Shown here: piece by piece, positions 9,523 through 21,389 of the stretch
Position numbering within the stretch: the first letter of the stretch is position 1
Layout: every line of letters starts with the position of its first letter
Made by a program: the position numbers and the translations under genes
The notes under the pieces: generated by a model
The model's input: only the letters and a program-made list of their open reading frames with translations
Database searches by the model: none
Told to the model about the DNA's origin: nothing
Source: Pseudomonas sp. LRP2-20
GTDB taxonomy: Bacteria > Pseudomonadota > Gammaproteobacteria > Pseudomonadales > Pseudomonadaceae
Assembly: GCF_024349685.1 (NCBI RefSeq)
Contig: NZ_AP025944.1
Coordinates: 564,001 to 628,000, forward strand
Reading direction: 5' to 3'
Length of the DNA: 64,000 nt

Positions 9523-11427
9523 ATGGCCAATCCCAGCGCTAGCGCCTATAACGCAGACGCCATCGAAGTCCTCTCCGGCCTCGACCCGGTGCGTAAACGC
9601 CCGGGCATGTACACCGACACCAGCCGGCCGAACCACCTGGCCCAGGAAGTCATCGACAACAGTGTCGACGAAGCCCTGGCCGGCCACGCCCGCTCGGTGC
9701 AGGTCATCCTCCACGCCGACCATTCGCTGGAAGTCAGCGACGATGGCCGCGGCATGCCGGTGGATATCCACCCTGAAGAGGGCGTGTCGGGCGTCGAGCT
9801 GATCCTCACCAAGCTGCATGCGGGGGGCAAGTTCTCCAACAAGAACTACCAGTTCTCCGGCGGCCTGCACGGTGTGGGTATTTCGGTGGTCAACGCCCTG
9901 TCGACCCAGGTGCGCGTACGCGTCAAGCGCGACGGCAACGAGTACCAGATGACCTTTGCCGATGGCTTCAAGGCCAGCGAGCTGGAAGTGGTCGGCACGG
10001 TCGGCAAGCGCAACACCGGTACCAGCGTGTACTTCAGCCCGGACCCGAAGTATTTCGATTCGGCAAAGTTTTCCATCAGCCGCCTCAAGCACGTGCTCAA
10101 GGCCAAGGCCGTATTGTGCCCGGGCCTGCTGGTCAGCTTCGAGGACAAGGCCAGCGGCGAAAAGGTCGAGTGGCACTACGAAGATGGCCTGCGTTCCTAC
10201 CTGGTCGACTCGGTCAGCGAGTTCCAGCGCCTGCCCGACGAGCCATTCTGCGGCAGCCTGGCGGGTAACAAGGAAGCCGTGGACTGGGCCCTGCTGTGGC
10301 TGCCCGAAGGCGGTGACAGCGTCCAGGAAAGCTACGTCAACCTGATCCCCACCGCCCAGGGCGGTACCCACGTCAACGGCCTGCGTCAGGGGCTGCTGGA
10401 CGCCATGCGCGAGTTCTGCGAGTTCCGCAACCTGCTGCCGCGAGGGGTCAAGCTGGCGCCGGAAGACGTCTGGGAGCGCATCACCTTCGTCCTTTCGATG
10501 AAGATGCAGGAACCGCAGTTCTCCGGCCAGACCAAGGAGCGCCTGTCGTCCCGCGAGGCCGCGGCGTTCGTCTCCGGTGTGGTCAAGGACGCCTTCAGCC
10601 TGTGGCTCAACGCCCACCCCGAGCTGGGCATGCAGCTGGCCGAGCTGGCCATCAGCAACGCCGGCCGGCGCCTCAAGGCCAGCAAGAAGGTCGAGCGCAA
10701 GCGCATCACCCAGGGCCCGGCATTGCCAGGCAAGCTGGCCGATTGCGCCGGCCAGGACCCGATGCGCGCCGAGCTGTTCCTGGTCGAGGGTGACTCCGCC
10801 GGCGGTTCGGCCAAGCAAGCCCGCGACAAGGAATTCCAGGCCATCCTGCCGCTGCGCGGCAAGATCCTCAACACCTGGGAAGTGGACGGCGGCGAAGTGC
10901 TGGCCAGCCAGGAAGTGCACAACATCGCCGTAGCCATCGGTGTCGACCCGGGCGCGGCCGACCTGTCGCAACTGCGCTACGGCAAGATCTGCATCCTCGC
11001 CGACGCCGACTCCGACGGCCTGCACATCGCCACCTTGCTCTGCGCGCTGTTCGTCCAGCACTTCCGCCCGTTGGTCGAGGCCGGCCACGTCTACGTCGCC
11101 ATGCCGCCGCTGTACCGCATCGACCTGGGCAAGGAAATCTACTACGCCCTCGACGAAGCAGAGCGTGATGGCATCCTCGACCGCCTGGTGGCCGAGAAGA
11201 AGCGTGGCAAGCCACAGGTCACCCGATTCAAGGGCCTGGGTGAGATGAACCCGCCGCAGCTGCGTGAAACCACCATGGACCCGAACACCCGGCGCCTGGT
11301 CCAGCTGACCCTGGACGACGTGCAGGGCACCACCGAGATCATGGACATGCTGCTGGCCAAGAAGCGTGCTGGTGATCGCAAGAACTGGCTGGAAACCAAA
11401 GGCAACCTGGCTGAGGTCCTGGTTTGA
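9523..11427 (+). CDS. parE: DNA topoisomerase IV subunit B
   Basis: The 634-residue ATPase subunit of topoisomerase IV, which decatenates daughter chromosomes with ParC. GHKL ATP-binding features are EVIDNSVDEALAGHA, DDGRGMPVDIHPEEG and GGLHGVGISVVNAL. The TOPRIM domain follows with FLVEGDSAGGSAKQARDKE and ILADADSDGLHIATL. The length matches ParE rather than GyrB. Its stop overlaps the next start (TTGA), so the genes downstream are probably coupled, and parC lies two genes on. Confidence 0.98.
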   Translation: MANPSASAYNADAIEVLSGLDPVRKRPGMYTDTSRPNHLAQEVIDNSVDEALAGHARSVQVILHADHSLEVSDDGRGMPVDIHPEEGVSGVELILTKLHAGGKFSNKNYQFSGGLHGVGISVVNALSTQVRVRVKRDGNEYQMTFADGFKASELEVVGTVGKRNTGTSVYFSPDPKYFDSAKFSISRLKHVLKAKAVLCPGLLVSFEDKASGEKVEWHYEDGLRSYLVDSVSEFQRLPDEPFCGSLAGNKEAVDWALLWLPEGGDSVQESYVNLIPTAQGGTHVNGLRQGLLDAMREFCEFRNLLPRGVKLAPEDVWERITFVLSMKMQEPQFSGQTKERLSSREAAAFVSGVVKDAFSLWLNAHPELGMQLAELAISNAGRRLKASKKVERKRITQGPALPGKLADCAGQDPMRAELFLVEGDSAGGSAKQARDKEFQAILPLRGKILNTWEVDGGEVLASQEVHNIAVAIGVDPGAADLSQLRYGKICILADADSDGLHIATLLCALFVQHFRPLVEAGHVYVAMPPLYRIDLGKEIYYALDEAERDGILDRLVAEKKRGKPQVTRFKGLGEMNPPQLRETTMDPNTRRLVQLTLDDVQGTTEIMDMLLAKKRAGDRKNWLETKGNLAEVLV

Positions 11428-12406
11428 TTCGTCTGCTGGTTGCGGCCTGCCTGGCGCTGGTTGCCCTGCCGAGTCTGGCGGGCAACTGGCCAGAACTGAA
11501 ACTGGCCTCCGAGCACCCGATCGACGGTATGCGCGGCGGTAACCTGTCTGGCCTGGCCGAGTGCCGGGGCGGGCTGTGGGGTGTTTCCGATCGTGATGAC
11601 GACCGCATTTACCGCTTCGACCAGCAGAGCGCCGTCTGGCGCGCACAGCCGCTGACCTTCACCCCACCGCCGGTGCCTGAGAGCGGCCTGCCGTGGGGCT
11701 TGAAGTCGCGTAACTGGGCAGCGTCCTACGTGCGTGGCGGTGAACTGGATTACGAAGGTATCACCTGTGACCAGGCAGGCAACCTCTACCTGGTCAGCGA
11801 GGCCCATGCGGCGGTGCTGCAGCTGCCTGCCGAGGGTGAACCGCAGTGGCTGAAGATCGACCCGGCGATGGTCCGGCAGGCCCGTGCCAGCGGCATGTTG
11901 CTCAACTTCAACGCCTTGTTCGAGGGTCTGGCAATCAACCCGGAGGGTGACCGCCTGTGGTTGGCGGCCGAGCGCGAACGGCGCGGCCTGGTGGCCATCG
12001 AGCGGCAGCAGTCGGTGTGGACGTGCGGGCGTAGTTGCGTGTTGCTGAGCGAAGCTGGGGTCGAGATGCAGCCGCCACAGATGCCCAACCCTCGGGCGCT
12101 GTCGCGTGACTTCGCTGATCTCGCCTGGTTCGAGGGCAAGCTGTTCACCCTTGAACGCAACGCCTACCGCGTGTGCCGGCGTGAAGCCGCCAGTGGCAAG
12201 GTCGAGCAGTGCTGGTCGTTTGCCGCCGAGGCACTGCTGCCTGAGCGCCGCTATGACCAGCCGTACGGCCTGGCCGAAGCGCTGGTGATCGATGCCAAGG
12301 GCGCCTGGATCGGCCTGGACAACAACAATGGTGATCGTGCCGATGGCGAAAGCCGGCCGATCGTCTGGCGCTTCGAAGCGCCCCAGGGCGGCTGGAGCGC
12401 CACGCC

Positions 12407-12410
<4 letters not shown>
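11424..12410 (+). CDS. secreted esterase-like / phytase-like beta-propeller protein
   Basis: A 328-residue protein with a signal peptide (MIRLLVAACLALVALPSLA, then GNWPELKL). The body has propeller-like repeats: GNLSGLAECRGGLWGVSDRD, YEGITCDQAGNLYLVSEAH, FEGLAINPEGDRLWLAAERE and AEALVIDAKGAWIGLDNNNG. This pattern fits the esterase-like activity of phytase family. It starts with TTG at 11424, overlapping the parE stop by 4 nt, and overlaps the next gene by ATGA. Location is probably periplasmic; substrate unknown. Confidence 0.8.
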
Positions 12411-15194
<2,784 letters not shown>

Positions 15195-15369
15195 TCCGAT
15201 GAAATGTCTGGAACGGCAATTTCAGCGCCGTTCCAGGCAGAAATGCTGGAGTCGGACCGATATTTCGCGGATGATAGTGCCCCTGTGGTGCCGGCGTGGC
15301 CGCGTGCCCGATTGAATCTCTATCAGTATCACTGCGGTTTGCCTGGAGGCGACCGCCTGGATGGGTTGA

Positions 15370-16080
15370 ATGAAATTCCTGCGCCTTCCATTTGCGCTGT
15401 TGATGACGGGTTTGCTGGGACTGAGCGGGTGCAGCATGCACCAGCCGGTTGCCCTGTACCAACTCGACAGCGGTGATCCTGGCCAGCCTTCGCAGAGTGC
15501 GGGCATGGCCGTGGTGCTCGGCCCGGTGTCGGTAGCCGATTACCTGCAGCGCGAAACCTTCTTGCAGCGTCAGGCCGATGGCAGCCTGAGTTCGGCGACC
15601 GACGGTCGTTGGGCCGGTAGCCTGTCGGCAGACATCGATCAATTGCTGGTGCGCCAGCTGGCCTGGCGCCTGGACAGCCAGCGCGTGGTGCTGGCCCCGG
15701 CCAGCACTGGCTTCACCCCGGACGTGCAGGTGCTGCTGTCGATCACTCGCCTGGATTCGGGCAAGAACCAGCCAGCGATCCTCGATGCACAATGGCGCCT
15801 GCTCGACCGCCGTGGTCATGTGCGTGACAACCGTATCGTTCACCTCGAACAGCCGCACGAGGGCAGCGAGTCGTCCCAGGTTCAGGCCCAGGGGCAATTG
15901 CTGCAGAAGCTGGCCGAACAGTTGAGCGCGGCGGTCAAACCGCTGGCCAATCAACCTGCGGTTGCTGAAGAAGCACCGAAGAAGCAGGCAGCACCGGTAC
16001 AGGTCAAGAAGGCGCCGGAGAAGTCGAAGATCCCGATGGCTTCGCCGATTCGCACCGATATGGAAGTCTATCGGTTCTGA
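15370..16080 (+). CDS. PqiC-family (ABC transport auxiliary) lipoprotein
   Basis: A 236-residue protein with a lipoprotein signal (LLMTGLLGLSGCSMHQ). The core (LYQLDSGDPGQPS, VVLGPVSVADYLQRETFLQR, RWAGSLSADIDQLLVRQLAW) resembles PqiC/DUF330 proteins, outer-membrane partners of MCE-type lipid transport systems. The Lys/Ala/Pro-rich C terminus is unusual. No MCE or pqiAB genes are nearby, so its partner is elsewhere or it has another role. About 175 bp of non-coding sequence, with a hairpin near 15206-15236, separate it from parC. Confidence 0.78.
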   Translation: MKFLRLPFALLMTGLLGLSGCSMHQPVALYQLDSGDPGQPSQSAGMAVVLGPVSVADYLQRETFLQRQADGSLSSATDGRWAGSLSADIDQLLVRQLAWRLDSQRVVLAPASTGFTPDVQVLLSITRLDSGKNQPAILDAQWRLLDRRGHVRDNRIVHLEQPHEGSESSQVQAQGQLLQKLAEQLSAAVKPLANQPAVAEEAPKKQAAPVQVKKAPEKSKIPMASPIRTDMEVYRF

Positions 16081-16091
16081 TCGAACCGCCA

Positions 16092-16131
16092 GGCACAAAA
16101 AAGCCCGCATCTTGGCGGGCTTTTTTGTGCC
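16092..16131. terminator. bidirectional intrinsic terminator
   Basis: GCCCGC and GCGGGC form a stem flanked by A6 on the left and T6 on the right, extended by GGCACA/TGTGCC. It lies 12 bp after the PqiC-like gene and can also serve the convergent Smp-family gene. Confidence 0.9.
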
Positions 16132-16173
16132 TACGATTCGCAGCGGTTCCACGGGCTCGAGGCTTGTGCTGCA

Positions 16174-16220
16174 TCTGTGGGAGCCGGTCTTGCCGGCGAT
16201 GGGCCGCAAAGCGGCCCCCT
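16174..16220. repeat. single REP element
   Basis: GTGGGAGCCGGTCTTGCCGG followed by CGATGGGCCGC is a REP core without a nearby inverted partner. It lies just past the stop of the Smp/AhpA-family gene, on its 3' side. Confidence 0.8.
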
Positions 16221-16225
16221 GGATA

Positions 16226-17683
16226 TCAGGCCCGGCGCTCGTGCATCCGCGCCAGCTGGCGTTCCAGCATCGACGGGTAAGGCTCCATCAACCGCTCCAC
16301 ACAGCAAGCCCCTTCAGGGCTGGCAATCGGCCGGATGCGGGCGCGCTTGCGGATCAGCTCGTCATCACTGATCTGCCGCTCGACCAGCAGCAGGTTGCGG
16401 CTGTGCTGCGACAGTGCCAGTGCGTCCTGGGCCTTCTCGGCCATCAGCAGGTCGACCTGCTCCAGCCCTTGCAGGTCATCGCCCAGGGCCAGGCCCAGCT
16501 GCAGTTGCAGGGTGATGCCGCTGTCGGCCACTTCGATCTGCAGGGCATGGCCCAGCGCCCGTAGCAGCTCACCGCAGCAGATAGCGTTGGTCAGGTAATC
16601 CTCGCCACAGTCGCGGCTGTGGAACAGCACCAGGGTGCTGCCATCGTTGAGCGTGTGGACGTCGCCTTCATACAGCGATGCCGCCTGCTCCAGGCAGCCC
16701 CGGTAGCGTTCCAGCAGCTCGGTCAGGCGCGTGCGTGGCAGGCGACGCAACTGCTCCTGGGAGCCCAGTTGAACGGCCAGCACGGCGGTGTTCTGTGGCT
16801 CGTCGGATTCGGCTACGGCAGGTTTGGCCGCCGGTTGCTCCTCGTCGTCCAGCAGCCCGGCGAACGCCTCGTCGTCGTCCTCGTCCGCCTGAACCACGGC
16901 CTTGGCACGTTGTGCCGGCTTGGCTGGGACTTCGTCGTGCAGCTCGTCGAACTCGTCTTCTTCTTCCTCCGGTTCCGGCTCGGGCGGAGGTGGCGGCGCC
17001 AGGCGGGCGTGCAGCTGGCGGGCGATGTCGCCGATCTCGTCCTGGCGGTCGATGGCCGGGGTGTAAGGGTGCGGGTCACGCAGCCACACCCGCAGCTGCA
17101 GCAGTGGCAGGGTGATGTGGCGGCCTTGACGCAGGCTCAGGCTCAGCGCCAGGGCCAGCAGGATGGCGGCAAGGATGCCCATGCTCTGCAGGCTGATCAG
17201 CATCGGCTGCTGGAACTGGCTCATGTCCAGGCTGATGCGCAGCTGACCGGCGGTCACGTCCTGGAACGTGATCTTGGTCTGGTACAGGCCTTCGGCTTCA
17301 CCCAGCAGGCTGTTGCGCGGGCGCTGGCCGGCCTCGGCGAGGATGCGGTTGTCCACGCTGTAGATCGCCGCATGGGCCACCAGCGGGTTCTTCACCAGGT
17401 TGCCCAGCAACACATTGAGGCTGAGGATGTCGTTGGACACCAGCAGCTCGGTCGCCGAGGTGGCGGTCTGGGTGGTCAGGCTCTGGCCGAGGGCGTCAGC
17501 CTGTTCGTGCATGGCCTGCTTGAACTGCAGGCCCATCACGCAGGCATAGATCACCAGCGCCAGCGCCACCAGGAAAATGTTGGTGGTGGCGATGCGCAGT
17601 GCCAAGGGCACGCGACGTTGGCGCAGGGCTCGGAAGATCATGAGGAAGAAGTTGTCGGTTTTGACGGGCGTGGGCCGGTTCAC
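16226..17683 (-). CDS. Smp/AhpA (YtjB)-family membrane protein
   Basis: A 485-residue protein with two membrane segments (IATTNIFLVALALVIYACVM near residue 35, and ILAAILLALALSLSL near 170) enclosing a periplasmic domain (LLVSNDILSLNVLLGNLVKN). A HAMP-like stretch and a long Pro/Glu/Asp-rich linker (PPPPPEPEPEEEEDEFDEL) follow. The cytoplasmic C terminus (NTAVLAVQLGSQEQLRRLPR, HTLNDGSTLVLFHSRD) looks like a degenerate nucleotide-cyclase fold. Smp/YtjB proteins are often divergent from serB, as here. Function is not known. Confidence 0.8.
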   Translation of the reverse strand: MNRPTPVKTDNFFLMIFRALRQRRVPLALRIATTNIFLVALALVIYACVMGLQFKQAMHEQADALGQSLTTQTATSATELLVSNDILSLNVLLGNLVKNPLVAHAAIYSVDNRILAEAGQRPRNSLLGEAEGLYQTKITFQDVTAGQLRISLDMSQFQQPMLISLQSMGILAAILLALALSLSLRQGRHITLPLLQLRVWLRDPHPYTPAIDRQDEIGDIARQLHARLAPPPPPEPEPEEEEDEFDELHDEVPAKPAQRAKAVVQADEDDDEAFAGLLDDEEQPAAKPAVAESDEPQNTAVLAVQLGSQEQLRRLPRTRLTELLERYRGCLEQAASLYEGDVHTLNDGSTLVLFHSRDCGEDYLTNAICCGELLRALGHALQIEVADSGITLQLQLGLALGDDLQGLEQVDLLMAEKAQDALALSQHSRNLLLVERQISDDELIRKRARIRPIASPEGACCVERLMEPYPSMLERQLARMHERRA

Positions 17684-17718
17684 AGAGCTCGGCTCTTAAT
17701 GGCATAAAAGTGTTGGGC

Positions 17719-17746
17719 AGTATAGCGAGCAGTGTTTTGTCGGCAA
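17719..17746 (-). promoter_or_regulatory. candidate sigma-70 promoter of the Smp-family gene
   Basis: On the minus strand TTGCCG (17741-17746) and TATACT (17719-17724) are 16 bp apart and lie about 35 bp upstream of the gene start. Confidence 0.55.
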
Positions 17747-17818
17747 AGTAGAGTTGGCGCCCGATGGTCATGGAAAATCGGTAGAATGCGCATTTTTCAT
17801 CGAAGTCGGAGCCAGGTT

Positions 17819-19033
17819 GTGCGCGAAATCGTTCTGATCAACATCACCGGTGAGGACCGCCCCGGTCTCACCGCCGCCATTACCGGCGTCCTGCTCCAGG
17901 GCGGTGTGAACATCCTCGACATCGGCCTGGCGGTCATGCACGGCACCCTGTCGTTCGGCATTCTGGTCGATATCCCGGACAATGAAGTGGCGACCAGCCT
18001 GCTGCAGAGCGTGCAGTCCAAGGCCCATGAGCTGAACCTGCAAGCGCGTTACACGCCGATTTCCGAGGCCGACTACCAGCACTGGGCCGACGCCCAGGGC
18101 GAAGCTCGACATATCGTGACCTTGCTCAGCCGCAAGATCACCCCCGAGCAACTGCAACGCGTCAGCGCCGTCATCAGCCAGTATGGCCTGACCATCGAAC
18201 GTATCGAGCGCCTGTCGGCACGGGTTGCCCTGGGCGCTTCGAGTGAAAAGGGCAAGGCGGCGCTGGAAATTTCCGTGCGTGGCGTGCCGAGCGACGCCCA
18301 GGCATTGCGTGCCGACTTCTTCGCGCTGTCTGAAGAGCTGAACATCGACATCGCGTTCCAGAACGACGACCTGTTCCGTCGCAACCGCCGCCTGGCGGTG
18401 TTCGACATGGACTCGACGCTGATCGAAGCTGAAGTCATTGATGAGCTGGCCAAGGCGGCCGGCGTGGGTGAGCAGGTTGCCGCGATCACCGAGCGGGCGA
18501 TGCGTGGCGAGCTGGACTTCCGCGCCAGCTTCAAGGAGCGCATGGCGCTGCTCAAGGGCCTGGATGTCGGCGTACTCGACGAGATCGGTGCTTCCCTGCG
18601 CCTGACCGAAGGTGCCGAGAACCTGTTTGCCGAGCTCAAGCGCCTGGGCTACAAGACAGCGATCCTGTCCGGCGGCTTCTCGTACTTCGCCAAACAAGTG
18701 CAGGCGCGCCTGGGTATCGATTACGTATTCGCCAACGAGCTGGAAGTGGTCGATGGCAAGGTGACCGGCGTGGCCGTGGAACCGATCGTCGATGCCCAGC
18801 GCAAGGCTGACCTGCTGCAGCAGCTGGCCAGTGAAGAAGGCCTGCAGCTGGAGCAGACCATCGCCGTGGGCGACGGTGCCAACGATCTGCCGATGCTGTC
18901 GCTGGCTGGCCTGGGCGTGGCCTTCCGCGCCAAGCCGCTGGTGCGCCAGTCGGCCAAGCAGGCGATTTCCACCCTGGGGCTGGATGGCGTGCTTTACCTG
19001 CTGGGCCTGCGCGACCGCGACGCCCGCGGCTGA
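17819..19033 (+). CDS. serB: phosphoserine phosphatase SerB
   Basis: It catalyses the last step of serine synthesis, dephosphorylating phosphoserine; 404 residues. Two N-terminal ACT-like domains (IVLINITGEDRPGLTAAITG; HIVTLLSRKITPEQLQRVSA) precede a HAD phosphatase domain. That domain has VFDMDSTLIEAEVIDELA (DxDxT, near residue 196), ILSGGFSYF and VGDGANDLPML. The GTG at 17819 is chosen because GGAG lies 7 nt upstream and the product then begins MREIVLINI like other SerB proteins; the upstream extension has no family similarity. Confidence 0.96.
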   Translation: MREIVLINITGEDRPGLTAAITGVLLQGGVNILDIGLAVMHGTLSFGILVDIPDNEVATSLLQSVQSKAHELNLQARYTPISEADYQHWADAQGEARHIVTLLSRKITPEQLQRVSAVISQYGLTIERIERLSARVALGASSEKGKAALEISVRGVPSDAQALRADFFALSEELNIDIAFQNDDLFRRNRRLAVFDMDSTLIEAEVIDELAKAAGVGEQVAAITERAMRGELDFRASFKERMALLKGLDVGVLDEIGASLRLTEGAENLFAELKRLGYKTAILSGGFSYFAKQVQARLGIDYVFANELEVVDGKVTGVAVEPIVDAQRKADLLQQLASEEGLQLEQTIAVGDGANDLPMLSLAGLGVAFRAKPLVRQSAKQAISTLGLDGVLYLLGLRDRDARG

Positions 19034-19205
19034 AATGCCATTCGGGGCCCACAGGGGCCCCTGTTCCCTTGCTACTAGGTTGATTGCGAACTGTTCTAAG
19101 TTCTCCTCGCAGCGCCATCTAGGCTTGGATCCGTACGGTTCACTCATCGACCGTACTGGCCCGGGGGGAGTCCTCGTGGCCATCAACTTCAAGGAGAAGA
19201 AGTTC

Positions 19206-19607
19206 ATGTCCAAGTACGCAGTGGAGAATCAGTGGGGCGGTAACTCGGCACCTTGGCACCCGGGCGGAATCTGGGTAATTGGGGGCCGTGACAACCAGAA
19301 GGTGGTGTCGGTGGACGTCAAATCGAATGATGGCGGCCAGACACTGCAAGGCGTCATGACCTACGCCGGCGAAGGACCGATCGGCTTCCAGGGCAAGCGT
19401 ATCGCGCAGAACCGTTATCAGGTGCAGAACCAGTGGGGTGGCAATAGCGCGCCCTGGCACCCAGGCGGAGAATGGGTGATCGGAGGGCGTGATAACCAGA
19501 ATGTCATTGCCCTGACGGTGAAGTCCGACGATGGCGGCCTCACCCTCAACGGTACCAACACCTATAACGACGAGGGCCCGATCGGCTTCCGCAGCCTGCT
19601 CGGCTGA
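19206..19607 (+). CDS. OAA-family (Oscillatoria agardhii agglutinin-like) lectin
   Basis: A 133-residue protein built from two tandem repeats of about 67 residues. Each begins ENQWGGNSAPWHPGG or QNQWGGNSAPWHPGG, continues with WVIGGRDNQ, and ends EGPIGF. This is the signature of OAA-family lectins, compact beta-barrels that bind the core of high-mannose glycans; members include agglutinins from cyanobacteria, Myxococcus and Pseudomonas fluorescens. The ATG at 19206 has AAGGAG at 19191-19196; a GTG at 19176, preceded by GGGGGAG, is an alternative. No signal peptide is visible. It sits alone between serB and the convergent psd gene. Confidence 0.93.
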   Translation: MSKYAVENQWGGNSAPWHPGGIWVIGGRDNQKVVSVDVKSNDGGQTLQGVMTYAGEGPIGFQGKRIAQNRYQVQNQWGGNSAPWHPGGEWVIGGRDNQNVIALTVKSDDGGLTLNGTNTYNDEGPIGFRSLLG

Positions 19608-19619
19608 CCCCTGCGGAGT

Positions 19620-19652
19620 CAACGCTCCCCGGCCACAAGCCGGGGAGCGTTG
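19620..19652. terminator. hairpin, probable terminator between the lectin gene and psd
   Basis: CAACGCTCCCCGGC and GCCGGGGAGCGTTG form a perfect 14-bp stem with a 5-nt loop. It starts 12 nt after the lectin stop and 6 nt beyond the convergent psd end. The U-tract is weak. Confidence 0.7.
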
Positions 19653-19657
19653 AAGGC

Positions 19658-20521
19658 TCAGGCCTGTTGCGGTTGGGCGAGGAATTCGCCCATGCGTACT
19701 GCGGAGCCTGCGCCCAACGTTTCGGCCCACTTCACTTGCTCCGGGCCGAACAGCACGATGGCGGTTGAACCCAGTTTGAAGCGGCCGAGCTCGGCGCCTT
19801 TTTCCAGGTGAATAGGCGCACGGCTGCTTTCGTCGTAGCGGAAGGTCTTCAGCTCGCGCTTCGGCGGGGTGACCAGGCCAGCCCACACGGTCTCGATCGA
19901 AGCGACGATCATGGCACCGACCAGCACCACGGCCATCGGCCCGCGCTCGGTATCGAACAGGCACACCACGCGCTCATTGCGGGCGAACAGCTCCGGAACG
20001 TTCTCGGCAGTGGTCTGGTTGACCGAGAACAGACGCCCCGGCACATAGACCATCTCGCGCAGGGTACCGGCCAGCGGCATGTGCACGCGGTGGTAATCCT
20101 TCGGCGACAGATAGATGGTGGCGAACTCGCCACCCATGAACGGCGCAGCCAGCGCTGGGTCGCCGCCGAGCAGTTCGAGGGCGCTGTAGCTGTGGCCCTT
20201 GGCCTGGAAGATACGACCGTGCTCGATCGGGCCCAGCTGGCTGACGGCACCGTCGGCCGGGCAGAGGATTGCGCCGGGGGTTTCGTCCAGCGGGCGCGCG
20301 CCTGGCTTGAGGGCGCGGGTGAAGAAGGCGTTGAAGTGCTCGTAGGCGGTGAGGTCTTCGACCAGCGCTTCGCTCATGTTCACCTGGTAACGCTTGGCGA
20401 ACCAGGCGGTGAAGGCGTTCTTGAACCAGCGCGCACGGCACTCGGCGATGCAGCCAGCCAGACGCGACAGCAAGTGGTGCGGCAGCAGGTACTGGCTGAT
20501 GATGAACAGACGGGATTTCAT
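19658..20521 (-). CDS. psd: phosphatidylserine decarboxylase
   Basis: It converts phosphatidylserine to phosphatidylethanolamine at the inner membrane. The 287-residue proenzyme carries the self-cleavage motif LGST (about residues 250-253), where the Ser becomes the pyruvoyl group. Other family features are [20 protein letters not shown] and [16 protein letters not shown] with its conserved His. The ATG at 20519-20521 gives the typical N terminus [20 protein letters not shown]. It lies 14 bp after rhdA, probably in one operon with rhdA and the HDOD gene. Confidence 0.96.
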   Translation of the reverse strand: MKSRLFIISQYLLPHHLLSRLAGCIAECRARWFKNAFTAWFAKRYQVNMSEALVEDLTAYEHFNAFFTRALKPGARPLDETPGAILCPADGAVSQLGPIEHGRIFQAKGHSYSALELLGGDPALAAPFMGGEFATIYLSPKDYHRVHMPLAGTLREMVYVPGRLFSVNQTTAENVPELFARNERVVCLFDTERGPMAVVLVGAMIVASIETVWAGLVTPPKRELKTFRYDESSRAPIHLEKGAELGRFKLGSTAIVLFGPEQVKWAETLGAGSAVRMGEFLAQPQQA

Positions 20522-20535
20522 TGCGTTGAATGTCC

Positions 20536-21345
20536 TTAAACTTCGACAGGCGTGTCCGGGTGGTTGCCCCATTCGCTCCACGAACCGGCATAAGCCTTGA
20601 TGCGTGGGTAGCCGAGGGCCTTGGCCACCAGGTAGGTGAAACCGGAGCGGCGGTGGGTCTGGCAGTGGGTGATCACTTCCTTGTCCGGGGTGATGCCCAG
20701 TTGCTGCAGCACTTGCGCGATATCCGCGCGGATGCGCAGGTGATCGTTGAGGTCCATGCCGGCAGTCCATTCGAAATTGATGGCGCCGGGAATGTGCCCG
20801 GCCTTGGCGGCCAGGACCTTCTCGCCATTGAATTCCTGTGGGCCGCGGGCATCCCAGATAACCAGGTCATCGGCGCCCAGGCGGCTTTGCAGGTACTCGC
20901 GGGTGGCGGTCGGTTCGCTGTGCAGTTGCAGCTTCACGGGTGTGTTGCCGGGTTCTGGCACCTCGGTGGAGAGTTTGTCCGCCGGCCAGGCCTGGATGCC
21001 GCCATTGAGGTAGTGGTAGTGCGCATGGCCGATGACATCGAGCAGCCAGATGAAGCGGCCGGCCCAGCCACCGCCTTCATCGTCGTACACCACGTAGACA
21101 GCATCGTCGCGGTGGCCGAGTTCGCTGAACAGCTTTTCCAGGTCGGCCAGGGCCGGCAGCAGGCCGGGCGCCGGAGGCTGGCCAAGCTGGGTGCGCTTGC
21201 CCTCGACGAAGCGGGCGCCGGGGATGTGCCCGCTGACATAGCGGTTGGCGCTGCTCAGGTCGACCAGAATCAGCTGGGGGGAATCCAGGCGCGGCAGCAG
21301 GTCTGCGGCTTCGATCACCAAAGGCAGGCCGGAAAAGTCAGTCAT
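20536..21345 (-). CDS. rhdA: thiosulfate sulfurtransferase (rhodanese) RhdA
   Basis: A tandem-domain rhodanese of 269 residues transferring sulfane sulfur to acceptors such as cyanide. The N-terminal inactive domain includes [20 protein letters not shown]; the C-terminal domain includes [14 protein letters not shown] and the active-site loop HCQTHRRSG with the persulfide Cys near residue 228. This loop is the RhdA variant known from Azotobacter and Pseudomonas. The start at 21343-21345 has GGAG upstream; in-frame codons further upstream are not family-like. The rhdA-psd order is conserved in pseudomonads. Confidence 0.93.
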   Translation of the reverse strand: MTDFSGLPLVIEAADLLPRLDSPQLILVDLSSANRYVSGHIPGARFVEGKRTQLGQPPAPGLLPALADLEKLFSELGHRDDAVYVVYDDEGGGWAGRFIWLLDVIGHAHYHYLNGGIQAWPADKLSTEVPEPGNTPVKLQLHSEPTATREYLQSRLGADDLVIWDARGPQEFNGEKVLAAKAGHIPGAINFEWTAGMDLNDHLRIRADIAQVLQQLGITPDKEVITHCQTHRRSGFTYLVAKALGYPRIKAYAGSWSEWGNHPDTPVEV

Positions 21346-21389
21346 CCACGTTCTCCAGAGTGGAAAGAGGGGCGATTGTAGCGCAAGGC

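Noticed and set aside
9499..11646. Long antisense frame over parE (about 715 codons).
   Set aside because: It is a shadow of parE caused by high third-position GC; parE itself is unambiguous.
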